Below are positions 37,691 to 46,679 of a stretch of DNA of 64,000 nt, in pieces; position 1 is the first letter of the stretch; every line of letters begins with the position of its first letter. The notes below the pieces were generated by a model. It had not been told where the DNA came from and did no database searches. It saw only the letters and a program-made list of their open reading frames with translations. The stretch comes from Novosphingobium sp. (GTDB lineage Bacteria > Pseudomonadota > Alphaproteobacteria > Sphingomonadales > Sphingomonadaceae), in contig NZ_JAIXZS010000058.1 of assembly GCF_027489515.1 (NCBI RefSeq), forward strand, positions 30,047 to 94,046. The letters are read 5' to 3'. Position numbers and translations under genes: made by a program.

Positions 37691-38346
37691 AACCCGTGCT
37701 TACCGGTCTGCTGGGCGGCAGCTTCAATCCGGCGCACGGTGCGCATCGTCGGATCAGCCTTTTTGCCCTCGGCGCTTTTGGGCTCGATGAAGTGTGGTGG
37801 CTCGTGTCGCCTGGAAACGTGCTCAAGCCTGCCGCTGGCATGGCGCCACTCCAAGCCCGCTTTGCTTCGGCTCGCAAGGTTGCGCGCCGCGCTCCGATCC
37901 GGGTCACGGCGATCGAGAGAGAGCTTGGTACACGCTATACCCTGGACACGCTTCGCAAATTGAAGCGCCGGTATCCACGGCGGCGATTTGTGTGGCTGAT
38001 GGGCGCCGATAATCTGGCGCAGTTCCACCGCTGGCGGGGCTGGCGCCTGGTCGCGCGCGAGATGCCGATTGCTGTTGTGGCTCGTCCGGGCTATGATGCA
38101 CCTGCGATGGCGAGCCCCGCCATGGCATGGCTGCGCCGCTGGCGCCGGCGGCACAGTCAGGATTTTATTGGCGCGAAGCGGAGCGCCCCGGCGCTGATCA
38201 TCTTGCGCTTTGACCCCGATGCCCGATCAGCAACGGCGATCCGTGCGGCTGATCCTGAATGGCATCGCCGCGCAGAATCCCTGTATCAGCGTGATATGCT
38301 GACCCACCGGGCCATCGTGACTGCACCTGAGGCGACGACGCGTTGA
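37654..38346 (+). CDS. nadD: Nicotinate-nucleotide adenylyltransferase NadD
   Basis: NadD joins nicotinate mononucleotide with ATP to make deamido-NAD. The nucleotidyl-transferase core is clear: GLLGGSFNPAHGAHR, the WLMGADNLAQFHRW motif, and the C-terminal ISSTxIR equivalent in SATAIR. There is no ATG near the start: the GTG at 37654 would overlap proA, and the GTG at 37696 just after the proA stop gives a tighter 216-residue protein. Neither has a good ribosome site, so translation is probably coupled to proA. Confidence 0.9.
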   Translation: MASARLRSDPTLKPVLTGLLGGSFNPAHGAHRRISLFALGAFGLDEVWWLVSPGNVLKPAAGMAPLQARFASARKVARRAPIRVTAIERELGTRYTLDTLRKLKRRYPRRRFVWLMGADNLAQFHRWRGWRLVAREMPIAVVARPGYDAPAMASPAMAWLRRWRRRHSQDFIGAKRSAPALIILRFDPDARSATAIRAADPEWHRRAESLYQRDMLTHRAIVTAPEATTR

Positions 38347-38427
38347 GCGTTGGCCTGCCTTGGCTTTTTTGTCGGCCGCAATGCACCGGCCAACGTTCTT
38401 CAAACCGGAGTCATTGAACCGTCAGCC

Positions 38428-38856
38428 ATGGAGACCATCTACACACCCATGACCAGTCTACAGTCCCTGCCGGTCGATGCCGGCATCACCTCCGGTTCTG
38501 CAACCGGATCTCTGGCCGCAGCGCCCGGGTCCGTGCTAGAGCTGGTCCTTCGCTCGCTTGACGATGATCAGGCTCAGGACGTTGTGACGATCCCGCTTGA
38601 GGGCAAGAGTTCGGTGGCAGATCACATGGTGATCGCGTCCGGCCGCTCAACCCGGCAGGTTGCCGCCATGGCGCAAAAGCTTGCCGAACGCATCAAGCAA
38701 GGCGGTTTCGGACATGTCCGGATCGAAGGCCTGCCCGCAGCAGACTGGGTCCTCATCGATGCGGGCGACATTGTTGTCCACTTGTTCCGGCCGGAAGTGC
38801 GCAGCTTCTACAATCTTGAGCGCATGTGGGCCTTTGGAGACCAGGGCGCAGCCTGA
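38428..38856 (+). CDS. rsfS: Ribosomal silencing factor RsfS
   Basis: RsfS binds ribosomal protein L14 and blocks subunit joining when nutrients are scarce. The conserved part, VLRSLDDDQAQDVVTIPL, DHMVIASGRSTRQV, and DWVLIDAGDIVVHLF, fills most of the 142 residues. I use ATG 38428; ATG 38449 is an alternative. It sits between nadD and rlmH as in many bacteria. Confidence 0.94.
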   Translation: METIYTPMTSLQSLPVDAGITSGSATGSLAAAPGSVLELVLRSLDDDQAQDVVTIPLEGKSSVADHMVIASGRSTRQVAAMAQKLAERIKQGGFGHVRIEGLPAADWVLIDAGDIVVHLFRPEVRSFYNLERMWAFGDQGAA

Positions 38857-38930
38857 CGCTGGCAAATGTGCTCCACAGGTCCGGGCGAGCGGGGATTCAT
38901 TGCGCCGCCGTTCTGGGCTAGGGCTTGAGC

Positions 38931-39356
38931 ATGCTGTTGCACGTGATCGCCCGTGGAAAGATTGGCCGCTCGCCCGAAGCCGAGCTGGTTGACCGCTATG
39001 CGCGGCGGATAACATGGGGCTTCAAGGTCACCGAGCTGCCCGATCGTGGCGGCACGATCCCGGCCCCTGCAGCCACGCCCGTGCGCACTGTGGCGCTGGA
39101 TGAGCGCGGTGAACATCTGAAATCAACGGCATTCGCCGCCCTGCTGGGCCGATGGCGCGATGATGGCGTGCGCGAAGTGCGCTTCCTCATCGGTGCTGCG
39201 GATGGACACGATGCGGCACAGCGCGGTGAAGCGGACCTTCTCCTCGCGTTTGGTGCGGCTACATGGCCGCACATGCTTGCCCGGGCCATGCTTGCTGAGC
39301 AACTCTGGAGGGCCACAAGCATCCTCTCCGGTCACCCGTACCATCGCGATGGCTAG
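38931..39356 (+). CDS. rlmH: 23S rRNA pseudouridine-1915 N3-methyltransferase RlmH
   Basis: RlmH is a SPOUT methyltransferase acting on the helix-69 pseudouridine of 23S rRNA. The 141-residue protein has FLIGAADGHD in the knot region and the C-terminal EQLWRATSILSGHPYHRDG signature. The ATG at 38931 is used; the upstream in-frame TTG is two codons earlier. Its stop codon overlaps the start of the envC-like gene by eight bases. Confidence 0.95.
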   Translation: MLLHVIARGKIGRSPEAELVDRYARRITWGFKVTELPDRGGTIPAPAATPVRTVALDERGEHLKSTAFAALLGRWRDDGVREVRFLIGAADGHDAAQRGEADLLLAFGAATWPHMLARAMLAEQLWRATSILSGHPYHRDG

Positions 39357-40569
39357 CGTTGTGACGTCACGCTCTGCATTCATCGCCACCGCTTTGGCGC
39401 TGGTATGCGCGGCCACCTGGCAAGCTGTGGCGCAGGACGCACCTTTTGAGTCCGCAGATGCGGCCGGCGATGCGCTGCGCGCGGCATCGCGGGCTCTGGC
39501 CGAGGCTCGCCAGCGCGGCGATGTGCTCGAGGAAGCGGCCCGGCGTGCCACAGCCGCAGCCGACCGTACCGCCAGTGAGGCGGCTGCGGTCGCCGCGCGA
39601 ATCCAGCAGTCGGAGGCCGAGATCGCGCTCGCGCAGGCCCGCGTGCGGGAGATTGATCGCCAGCGGGCTGCCTTGAGGCTGCGAATCGCTGTCCGTCAGG
39701 AACCCGTGGTGCGTCTGACTGCTGCCATGCAACTGATGTCCCGCCGTCCGCTCGTCTTCAGTCTCATGCGCGCTGATACGCTGCGTGAGACGGTCTACCT
39801 GCGCGCCATCCTCGAGACGATGCTCCCCGAGGTTCAGCGCCGTACCGCTGGACTACGCTCGGAAATCGTCCGCGGTCGCCAGTTGCAGGACCGGGCACGG
39901 CGCGCGGCGGCGAACCTCAAGGCAAGCGAAGAAGTGCTTACGGTGCGGCGCCAGCAACTCGTCGCCGTCGAGAGTCGCCAGCGGATTGCCTCTCGCAGCG
40001 CGCAAGGCATTGCCAGCCGCGAAGCTGACCGGGCCTTGGCACTTGCGGAGGAGACGCGCGATATCGCGGCCCTCATGGAACGGTTGCAGTCCGACGGCAC
40101 GCTGCGCAGCCAGCTTGCTGCCTTGCCGGGGCCTGTTCCTCGGCCCGATCGGCCCAGTTCCATGCTCGTTCTCGACGAACGAGCACCGGCGCGGCCCGCG
40201 GGTGAAAGTCTTTCATGGATCATGCCGGTCAATGGCCGCATCGTCAGCGGGTTTGGCGACGCGACCGGCGCCACGCGCTCAATCGGCGTGACCCTGGCGC
40301 CTGCAGCGGGCGCGCAGGTGGTCGCACCGGCAGCCGGCAGGATTGCGTTTGCCGGCGATTATCGGGGCTTCGGTCGGATTGTCATCATCGATCATGACAG
40401 CGGCTGGACGTCGCTGATCACCAATCTTGGGCGCCTCGACGTCTCTGTTGCTGCAAAGGTGGTGCAAGGATCGCCAATCGGCCTCGCCGGGCCCGGACGC
40501 CCCACGGTGACGATCGAGTTGCGCAAGGATGGAGTGCCGGTCAATCCGCTGGCATTTGTTGGCCGCTGA
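39349..40569 (+). CDS. EnvC-like murein hydrolase activator (degenerate LytM domain)
   Basis: The 406-residue protein has a signal peptide ending near AVAQ (about residue 26), a long coiled coil (about 30-250) and a C-terminal LytM fold. The zinc ligands of active M23 peptidases are lost: the HxGxD position reads RSIGVTL and the HxH position reads TVTIELR. This is the state of EnvC and NlpD, which activate amidases instead of cutting peptidoglycan. It is followed by ctpA, the usual alphaproteobacterial order. Confidence 0.88.
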   Translation: MASVVTSRSAFIATALALVCAATWQAVAQDAPFESADAAGDALRAASRALAEARQRGDVLEEAARRATAAADRTASEAAAVAARIQQSEAEIALAQARVREIDRQRAALRLRIAVRQEPVVRLTAAMQLMSRRPLVFSLMRADTLRETVYLRAILETMLPEVQRRTAGLRSEIVRGRQLQDRARRAAANLKASEEVLTVRRQQLVAVESRQRIASRSAQGIASREADRALALAEETRDIAALMERLQSDGTLRSQLAALPGPVPRPDRPSSMLVLDERAPARPAGESLSWIMPVNGRIVSGFGDATGATRSIGVTLAPAAGAQVVAPAAGRIAFAGDYRGFGRIVIIDHDSGWTSLITNLGRLDVSVAAKVVQGSPIGLAGPGRPTVTIELRKDGVPVNPLAFVGR

Positions 40570-40665
40570 TTGCCCTTTTGGCGTGGCCCCGGCGCATCTG
40601 GCGTTAATGCTCCCGGCTCTATAGAAGCAGGGCCAAGGCCCTGCACTCTCTGCCGAAAGACGATC

Positions 40666-42006
40666 ATGGCGTTCAAGTTCGTTCCCCTGCTGCGTGCCGC
40701 TGCACTTGTCAGCGCTGTTGCGTTCATTCCGGCGACGACGGCCGGCCTTGCCGCGGTGGACGCGCGGTCCGGGCCGGAGTTCGGCAAGCTGATGGCGGTC
40801 TACGAACGCATCAAGACGAGCTATGTCGAGCCAGTCGATGACGACAAGCTGATCAAGGGCGCGATCAATGGCATGCTGGCAGCGCTCGATCCGCACAGTT
40901 CATATCTTGATGCCCGGGATTTCGAAAACCTTCGCACGCAGACAGACGGTTCCTATGGCGGGCTGGGCCTTTCGGTCACCATGGATGATGGCGCGGTCAA
41001 GGTGATCGCGCCCACGAAGGGCAGTCCTGCAGATGCCGCAGGCGTCAAGGCCGGAGACTACATCACCCACATCAACGGCAAGCTGATCTACGGCGGCACG
41101 CTTGATGAGGCGGTTGATCAGATGCGCGGACCTCCGGGCACGTCGATCGGGCTCACCCTGTTCCGGACCGGCCGTGATGAACCGATCGAGGTCAAGATCA
41201 CACGGCAAATCATCGAGCTCAAGCCGGTGGACTGGAAGGTCGAGAACAACATCGGCGTGATCTCGGTCTCAAGCTTCAGTGCCAATGTCGGCAGCGAAGT
41301 GCTCGACGCGTTCAAGCAGGTCAAGGCAAAGACCAATGGCAGGATCGCAGGGCTGGTGCTCGACCTGCGCGGCAATCCGGGCGGCTTGCTCGATCAGGCC
41401 GTCGCGCTTTCCGACCTGTTCCTGGATCATGGCGTGATCGTTTCGCAGCGCGGCCGCTATGCCCGCGACAACGAGACCTACAATGCCGAATCCATGACCT
41501 CGGGCGACATTGCAAAAGGCATCCCGATGGTTGTCCTGATCAACGAGGGTTCTGCCTCGGCATCCGAGATCGTCGCCGGTGCCTTGCAGGACCAGCATCG
41601 CGCGGTGCTGATGGGCCAGCGCAGCTTTGGCAAGGGCAGTGTGCAGACGCTTATGCCGCTTACGCGTGATACCGCGCTCAAGCTTACCACAGCGCGCTAC
41701 TATACGCCGTCCGGCCGATCGGTCCAGGAAGGCGGGATCGATCCAGATATTGCCGTGCCGCAGATCTCCGACCCTGATCTTCGCAAGCGCGCGCTCCGCT
41801 TCTATCGCGAGAGCGACCTGCGCGGCCATCTGATCAACGAGATCAAGGATGACAAGGACCTCGAGCGCGACAAGGTCCAGGACCCGCGCTTCAAGATGAC
41901 TCCCGAGGAGCTGAAGACCAAGGGCATCGACGACTTCCAGCTTTACTACGCTCTGCAAACGCTGGGGCGGACTGCCCCTCAGGCGCTCGCCTCGCGCAAG
42001 CGGTGA
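40666..42006 (+). CDS. ctpA: C-terminal processing peptidase CtpA (S41)
   Basis: The 446-residue periplasmic serine protease has a signal peptide, a PDZ domain (about residues 90-180) with YGGLGLSV, and the S41 core with the Ser298/Lys323 dyad (NEGSASASEI and FGKGSVQT). These enzymes trim the C-terminal ends of envelope proteins. The ATG at 40666 follows GAAAGACG; the open frame reaches back to 40570 without similarity. It lies between envC and dsbB. Confidence 0.94.
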   Translation: MAFKFVPLLRAAALVSAVAFIPATTAGLAAVDARSGPEFGKLMAVYERIKTSYVEPVDDDKLIKGAINGMLAALDPHSSYLDARDFENLRTQTDGSYGGLGLSVTMDDGAVKVIAPTKGSPADAAGVKAGDYITHINGKLIYGGTLDEAVDQMRGPPGTSIGLTLFRTGRDEPIEVKITRQIIELKPVDWKVENNIGVISVSSFSANVGSEVLDAFKQVKAKTNGRIAGLVLDLRGNPGGLLDQAVALSDLFLDHGVIVSQRGRYARDNETYNAESMTSGDIAKGIPMVVLINEGSASASEIVAGALQDQHRAVLMGQRSFGKGSVQTLMPLTRDTALKLTTARYYTPSGRSVQEGGIDPDIAVPQISDPDLRKRALRFYRESDLRGHLINEIKDDKDLERDKVQDPRFKMTPEELKTKGIDDFQLYYALQTLGRTAPQALASRKR

Positions 42007-42010
42007 TCCC

Positions 42011-42508
42011 ATGGCGAAGACGATGACAGGCGCCCTGCAGGCTGCGTACCTTGCGGCGTTGGTAGTGCCGGGGACGCTGATCCTGGCAGTCTACGTCGCG
42101 CAATACGGCTTTGGACTTGCACCCTGCGATATGTGCTGGTGGCAGCGTTATCCTCACTTTGTCGCAATAGCGTTTGCCATCGCCGCATTCGCGGTGCGCG
42201 GAACGCGGCTGGGCGCAGCTTTGGTTCTGCTGGCTGCACTGGCCATCGGTGTCAGCGGCGTGATTGGTGCGTTCCATGCCGGTGTCGAGTATGGCTGGTG
42301 GCAAGGGCCGACCGCGTGCTCATCGACCAGCCTTGGAAATGACCCGCTTGCGTCGATCATGAACGCGCCGCTGATCCGGTGTGATACGCCGGCCTGGACA
42401 CTCCACGGGGTGAGCCTCGCAGGCTTCAACTTCCTGATTTCAGCGTCCAGTGCGCTCCTGATCCTTGCGCTCCTGGGCCGCCGCAACAAGGGAACTCATG
42501 ATGACTGA
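42011..42508 (+). CDS. dsbB: Disulfide bond formation protein DsbB
   Basis: DsbB reoxidises DsbA and passes electrons to quinones. The 165-residue protein has four membrane helices, the periplasmic CxxC pair in APCDMCWWQRYP, and a second pair of cysteines, PTACSS and IRCDT, in the second periplasmic loop. Length is normal for the small alphaproteobacterial form. It starts four bases after the ctpA stop and overlaps coq7 by 11 bases. dsbA is not in this window. Confidence 0.93.
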   Translation: MAKTMTGALQAAYLAALVVPGTLILAVYVAQYGFGLAPCDMCWWQRYPHFVAIAFAIAAFAVRGTRLGAALVLLAALAIGVSGVIGAFHAGVEYGWWQGPTACSSTSLGNDPLASIMNAPLIRCDTPAWTLHGVSLAGFNFLISASSALLILALLGRRNKGTHDD

Positions 42509-43013
42509 AACACGCGAAGCAATGGTGCGGGTGAATCAGGCGGGTGAGTTCGGGGCGATTCGCATCTACGCCGGGCAGCTTGCCGTGATGGGTGACCGGA
42601 CAGCGATCTCGGGCGAGATCGCGACTATGGCGCAGCAGGAAGCCGCACACCGAGAACGTTTCGATGCCTTGCTCGTGAAGCGCGGCGTGCGTCCCACTGC
42701 GCTGCAACCGCTCTGGTCTGCAGCGGGATTTGCGCTTGGCGCAGCGACAGCGCTCATCGGTCCCGAAGCGGCAATGGCCTGCACGGCAGCGATCGAAACC
42801 GAGATTGACCGCCACTACACAGCGCAGCTCGAACAGCTCGGTGACGACGATCCCGAGCTTTCCTCGATGATCCGCGAATTTCGCGACGACGAACGCGAAC
42901 ACAGGGATACCGCGCTTGCCTCCGGGGCCGAGCGCGCTCCGGCCTATCCGCTGCTGTTCAATGCGATTCGCATGGGCTGCCGGGCGGCGATCGCGGTGTC
43001 GAAACGCCTTTGA
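42498..43013 (+). CDS. coq7: Demethoxyubiquinone hydroxylase Coq7
   Basis: Coq7 is a di-iron enzyme that hydroxylates 6-methoxy-quinol late in ubiquinone synthesis. The 171-residue protein keeps the carboxylate and histidine ligands in NQAGEFGA, AAHRERF, AAIETEIDRHY and DDEREHRDTA. ATG 42498 (or the adjacent ATG 42501) overlaps the end of dsbB. It ends the proA-coq7 block. Confidence 0.95.
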   Translation: MMTETREAMVRVNQAGEFGAIRIYAGQLAVMGDRTAISGEIATMAQQEAAHRERFDALLVKRGVRPTALQPLWSAAGFALGAATALIGPEAAMACTAAIETEIDRHYTAQLEQLGDDDPELSSMIREFRDDEREHRDTALASGAERAPAYPLLFNAIRMGCRAAIAVSKRL

Positions 43014-43116
43014 ACGTGCAGCCCCTGATCCACCGCAAGGGTCGGACTTCAGCTATCGTTCACGCCATACAGGCCTTATACCGGCTGGTATGACCCTCAG
43101 TTGGAGCCACCCTGCG

Positions 43117-43722
43117 ATGACGCGCCATTCTGCCGCTGCCCTTGCCCCCGCTTTGGCCCTGATCGCGCTTCTGGGAATGCCGCTGCCGGCGATCGCGCAG
43201 CTGCAGGACAATCCGACCGAAAAGATCAACCAGCTGATCGTTTACGGGGATGATCCCTGCCCGGCTTCGACCGATGGATCGATCACGGTTTGCGCCCGCA
43301 AGGATGAATCCGAGCGATTCCGCATTCCCAAACCGCTTCGCGACAACCCCAATGCTTCCGTCAATCAGGGATGGACCCAGCGTGTGAAGGCCTACGAGAC
43401 GGTCGGTGCGTTCGGCGTCAATTCCTGCTCGCCCGTTGGCGCTGGAGGCGCCACAGGTTGCATGTCACAGCTGATCAACAGCGCTTATGCCGAAAAGAAG
43501 CAGGGCAGTGATGTACAGTTCGGCAAGCTCATCGAAGAAGAGCGCGCCAAGCGGCTCAAGACGATCGATGCCGATACGGCCGCCGAACAGGCCCGCGTTG
43601 AAGTGCTGGAAAAGGAATACGAGGCGAAGCTGAAGCGCGAGCGGGATGGCGAGCCGGCTACGACGGCAACGCCCGCTACGTCTTCGCCGACCACGCCTCT
43701 GGTCGCCCCGCCCCAGCCCTGA
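43117..43722 (+). CDS. Secreted protein of unknown function
   Basis: The 201-residue protein has a signal peptide (cleavage after AIAQ, about residue 28) and a mature part with four cysteines (DPCPAS, TVCARKD, NSCSPV, TGCMSQ) and a C-terminal coiled coil plus a Thr/Pro/Ala-rich tail. I do not recognise a family with known function; similar proteins with a GDDPCP..ICVCA-type start are found in sphingomonads as far as I can recall. ATG 43117 has GGAG upstream. It converges with fabI. Confidence 0.72.
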   Translation: MTRHSAAALAPALALIALLGMPLPAIAQLQDNPTEKINQLIVYGDDPCPASTDGSITVCARKDESERFRIPKPLRDNPNASVNQGWTQRVKAYETVGAFGVNSCSPVGAGGATGCMSQLINSAYAEKKQGSDVQFGKLIEEERAKRLKTIDADTAAEQARVEVLEKEYEAKLKRERDGEPATTATPATSSPTTPLVAPPQP

Positions 43723-43737
43723 GTATCGCCTATCCCG

Positions 43738-44571
43738 TCAGCCTAGCGCGATGTCGGGCGCATCTTCCTGCTTCATGCCCACGGTATGGTAGCCCGAATC
43801 GACGTGATGCACTTCGCCCGTCACGCCCGAAGACAGGTCGGACAACAGGTAGAGACCCGCTCCGCCCACGTCGTCGATCGTAACATTGCGCCGCAACGGC
43901 GAATTGAGTTCGTTCCACTTGAGGATGTAGCGGAAGTCCCCGATGCCGCTTGCCGCGAGCGTCTTGATCGGCCCGGCGGAGAGTGCGTTGACGCGAATGC
44001 CTTGCGGGCCACAGTCGTTGGCAAGATACCGCACGCTGGCCTCCAGCGCGGCCTTTGCGACACCCATGACGTTGTAGTGCGGAACGACCTTCTCGGCACC
44101 GTAATAGGTGAGCGTCAGGATTGAGCCGCCGCCTGTCAGGTTGCCGTGCTCGTTCTCGACCTGCGGCATCATCGCTGCCGCGCGCCGGGTGACAGCCACC
44201 ATGCTGTACACCGAGATGTTCATGGTCATCAGGAAGTTATCGAGCGAGGTGTCCATGTACTTGCCTCGCAGTTCGGACTTGTCCGAAAAACCGATGGCGT
44301 GAACGACGAAATCGATCGTCGGCCAGCGCGCGGCAAGCGTGTCGAACGCTGTATCGAGCGCCGCCATGTCCGAGACGTCGCATTCGATCAGGAAATCGCT
44401 GTCGAGGCTGGCAGCCAGCGGGCGCACGCGCTTCTCGAGCGCGTCACCCTGATAGGAAAAGGCCAGTTCAGCACCCTGTTCGCGCAGCTTGCGGGCGATC
44501 CCCCACGCAAGCGACTTGTCATTGGCGAGGCCCATGATCAGGCCGCGCTTTCCTTCCATAAGTCCTGTCAT
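43738..44571 (-). CDS. fabI: Enoyl-[acyl-carrier-protein] reductase FabI
   Basis: FabI reduces the enoyl-ACP double bond in each cycle of fatty acid elongation and is the target of triclosan. The 277-residue protein has the short-chain dehydrogenase fold with GLANDKSLAWGIA and catalytic Tyr166/Lys173 in YNVMGVAK. ATG 44571 is preferred over the upstream in-frame start at 44694. It lies downstream of the YihY gene on the same strand, 13 bases away. Confidence 0.95.
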   Translation of the reverse strand: MTGLMEGKRGLIMGLANDKSLAWGIARKLREQGAELAFSYQGDALEKRVRPLAASLDSDFLIECDVSDMAALDTAFDTLAARWPTIDFVVHAIGFSDKSELRGKYMDTSLDNFLMTMNISVYSMVAVTRRAAAMMPQVENEHGNLTGGGSILTLTYYGAEKVVPHYNVMGVAKAALEASVRYLANDCGPQGIRVNALSAGPIKTLAASGIGDFRYILKWNELNSPLRRNVTIDDVGGAGLYLLSDLSSGVTGEVHHVDSGYHTVGMKQEDAPDIALG

Positions 44572-44584
44572 GCGACCCCTTGCT

Positions 44585-45631
44585 TCACTCGTCCTGTTGC
44601 GTCTGCACGGCCGTGCCGGCTTTTGCGGCGCGGGCCCGGTTGTCGGCCAGCCCAACTGGATTCCGCTCTTCCGGCGTTTCGGCCAGGGCAGCATTGAGTT
44701 CGGCTCCTACGACCATCCCTAGGCCAATCAGCCAAAAAAAGAAAAGCGTGATCATCACACCCGCCAGACTGCCGTACGTCAGATCATAGACGAACAGGTT
44801 GCGCAGAAGCTTGGGAAGGATCGTGGTGACTGCCAGCCACCAAAGCGTGACGAAGAGGGCGCCTGGCCACTTCGGGTAGATCCGGGCACTGTACGCACCT
44901 GGCGTCAGCGAGATGAAGAGCAGCCATAGCGAACCGAACAAGATGAGTGCGGGGATCACGCGGGAAAGCGCCAGCGTGTCGATCAGATCCGTTGCTCTTG
45001 GCAGAAAGGTCGTCACCGTCTCGAGCACAGTTCCGATAAGCACCTGCGCCGCGATCGAGATGAGGATCAGGATGATCGACGCAATGATGAGCCCTGTTGA
45101 CATCAGGCGGTAGCGCCAGAAGGCGTAGACGAGCCCAGTCCCGTACGCCCGGCGCAGGATGTCCCGGATCGTCTCCATCAGACTGCCTACCGTCCACAGG
45201 CCCACGAGCCCGCCGATCCAAAGCAATCCGCCCGTCCGCGCCTCGATCACGGTATGAGCCACGGGCGAGAGGAAGTTCGCAACCACCGGCGGCATGGCCA
45301 TCAGGACAGTGTTAATTGCCGCATTCCGATCGTTGGCCTCGCCGACCAGCGAGAACAGCGCGGCGCCGGTGATGAAGAAGGGGAACAGGGCGATGAGCAC
45401 CATGTAGGCGAAATTGCCTGCGTGGATCGTGCCGTCATAGATGACCCCTGCCCACACCCTGCGGAGCACTTCCCGTGCGCGGAGACGGGGCGAACGCTTC
45501 GTGCTTGTGCCCGCTGGGTCCGTGCTCGTTGTTAGCGCCGCGCGGCGCCGTGCTTCCGGAGAAAGGTCTGCCACCGGCTGGCTGGGTTCGGCGGTGCCTG
45601 GGGGCGTCCGCGCAGTGGCGTCGCCATTCAT
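44585..45631 (-). CDS. YihY/BrkB family membrane protein
   Basis: The 348-residue protein has about six membrane helices with the family features FAYMVLIALFPFF, GGLLWIGGLVGLW, GALFVTLWW and YDLTYGSLAGVMI. It resembles YihY/BrkB proteins, once annotated as ribonuclease BN in error. The function is unclear. It is between fabI and the DnaJ-like gene, with a four-base gap to the latter. Confidence 0.9.
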   Translation of the reverse strand: MNGDATARTPPGTAEPSQPVADLSPEARRRAALTTSTDPAGTSTKRSPRLRAREVLRRVWAGVIYDGTIHAGNFAYMVLIALFPFFITGAALFSLVGEANDRNAAINTVLMAMPPVVANFLSPVAHTVIEARTGGLLWIGGLVGLWTVGSLMETIRDILRRAYGTGLVYAFWRYRLMSTGLIIASIILILISIAAQVLIGTVLETVTTFLPRATDLIDTLALSRVIPALILFGSLWLLFISLTPGAYSARIYPKWPGALFVTLWWLAVTTILPKLLRNLFVYDLTYGSLAGVMITLFFFWLIGLGMVVGAELNAALAETPEERNPVGLADNRARAAKAGTAVQTQQDE

Positions 45632-45635
45632 AGCG

Positions 45636-46580
45636 CTAGACTGCAAACCTGGCGCGCAAGTCGCGGCTGTCACGCCACCCCTCGAGGCGTGTCTTGAGAT
45701 CTGCATCCTCGGCGGGGATATCGACGAGCAATGTCACCAGCTGGTCCCCACGTTCGCCATTCTTGCGCGTGAAGCCGCGGCCTTTGAGTCGGAGCGTTTT
45801 GCCGCTGGTGCTTCCCGGCGCAATTGTCATCATTACCGGGCCTTCAACCGTAGGAATACGGACCTTAGCGCCCTCTACCGCCTCGTCGAGACTTATCGGC
45901 ACCTCAAGCAGGATGTTGTCGCCATCCCGCTCGAAATACGGGCTGGCCTGAATCTCGATGGTAACGATGGCATCGCCGAAGCCGCCGGGACCTTGCTCAC
46001 CCTTGCCGCCCAGGCGGACCTGCTGCCCATCGACCAGGCCGGGTGGCAGCTTGATATCGATGGTCTTGCCATCGGCCAGGGTAATCCGTTGCGGTTCGCG
46101 GCGAGCCGCCTCATTGAAAGGAACCTTCAGGGTGTAAGTGACGTTAGCGCCGCGCGGGGCTGGACGACGGCGCGCGCCTGCGCCTGGGCCTGATCCCATT
46201 CCGCCGCGCCCGCCAAACAGGCCTTCGAAGATGTCGCCCAGGTCAATGCCCTCGCTGCCTGGCCCGCCAAATCCTTCAAAACCATCATGGCGATAGCCGC
46301 GCTGCGCTCCTGCAAATCCACCGCCACCTCCGCCACCGAAGCCGAAGGGGCCGGCCGGGTTGCCGTCAGCATCGATCTCTCCGCGGTCGAACCGGGCGCG
46401 CTTGTCCTTGTCGGAAAGCAGATCATAGGCCCGCGTTACTTCGGCGAAGCGCTCGGCAGCGTTCGGCTTTCCCGCATTGCGATCGGGGTGCAGTTCCTTT
46501 GCCAGCGTGCGATACGCGGACTTGATGTCCTTCTCGCTTGCAGTGCGCGGCACGCCAAGAATGGAATATGGATCAGCCAT
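45636..46580 (-). CDS. DnaJ-class co-chaperone (CbpA-like)
   Basis: The 314-residue protein has an N-terminal J domain (MADPYSILGV, with the HPD tripeptide), a Gly/Phe-rich linker (about 78-120) and the DnaJ C-terminal substrate-binding domain, but no Cys-rich zinc-finger region. This is the CbpA/DjlA-independent type that assists DnaK. It is divergent from pdxH and lies upstream of YihY and fabI on the same strand. Confidence 0.92.
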   Translation of the reverse strand: MADPYSILGVPRTASEKDIKSAYRTLAKELHPDRNAGKPNAAERFAEVTRAYDLLSDKDKRARFDRGEIDADGNPAGPFGFGGGGGGGFAGAQRGYRHDGFEGFGGPGSEGIDLGDIFEGLFGGRGGMGSGPGAGARRRPAPRGANVTYTLKVPFNEAARREPQRITLADGKTIDIKLPPGLVDGQQVRLGGKGEQGPGGFGDAIVTIEIQASPYFERDGDNILLEVPISLDEAVEGAKVRIPTVEGPVMMTIAPGSTSGKTLRLKGRGFTRKNGERGDQLVTLLVDIPAEDADLKTRLEGWRDSRDLRARFAV

Positions 46581-46679
46581 GCCCTCTAGCTAGGGTCACG
46601 ACTGCCTACCCGCAAGGCTCGCTTTGCACTCAGGCGCGGCTAAGCTAGGGCGAAGGTGCGTGAATACTCGCGATCAGGA

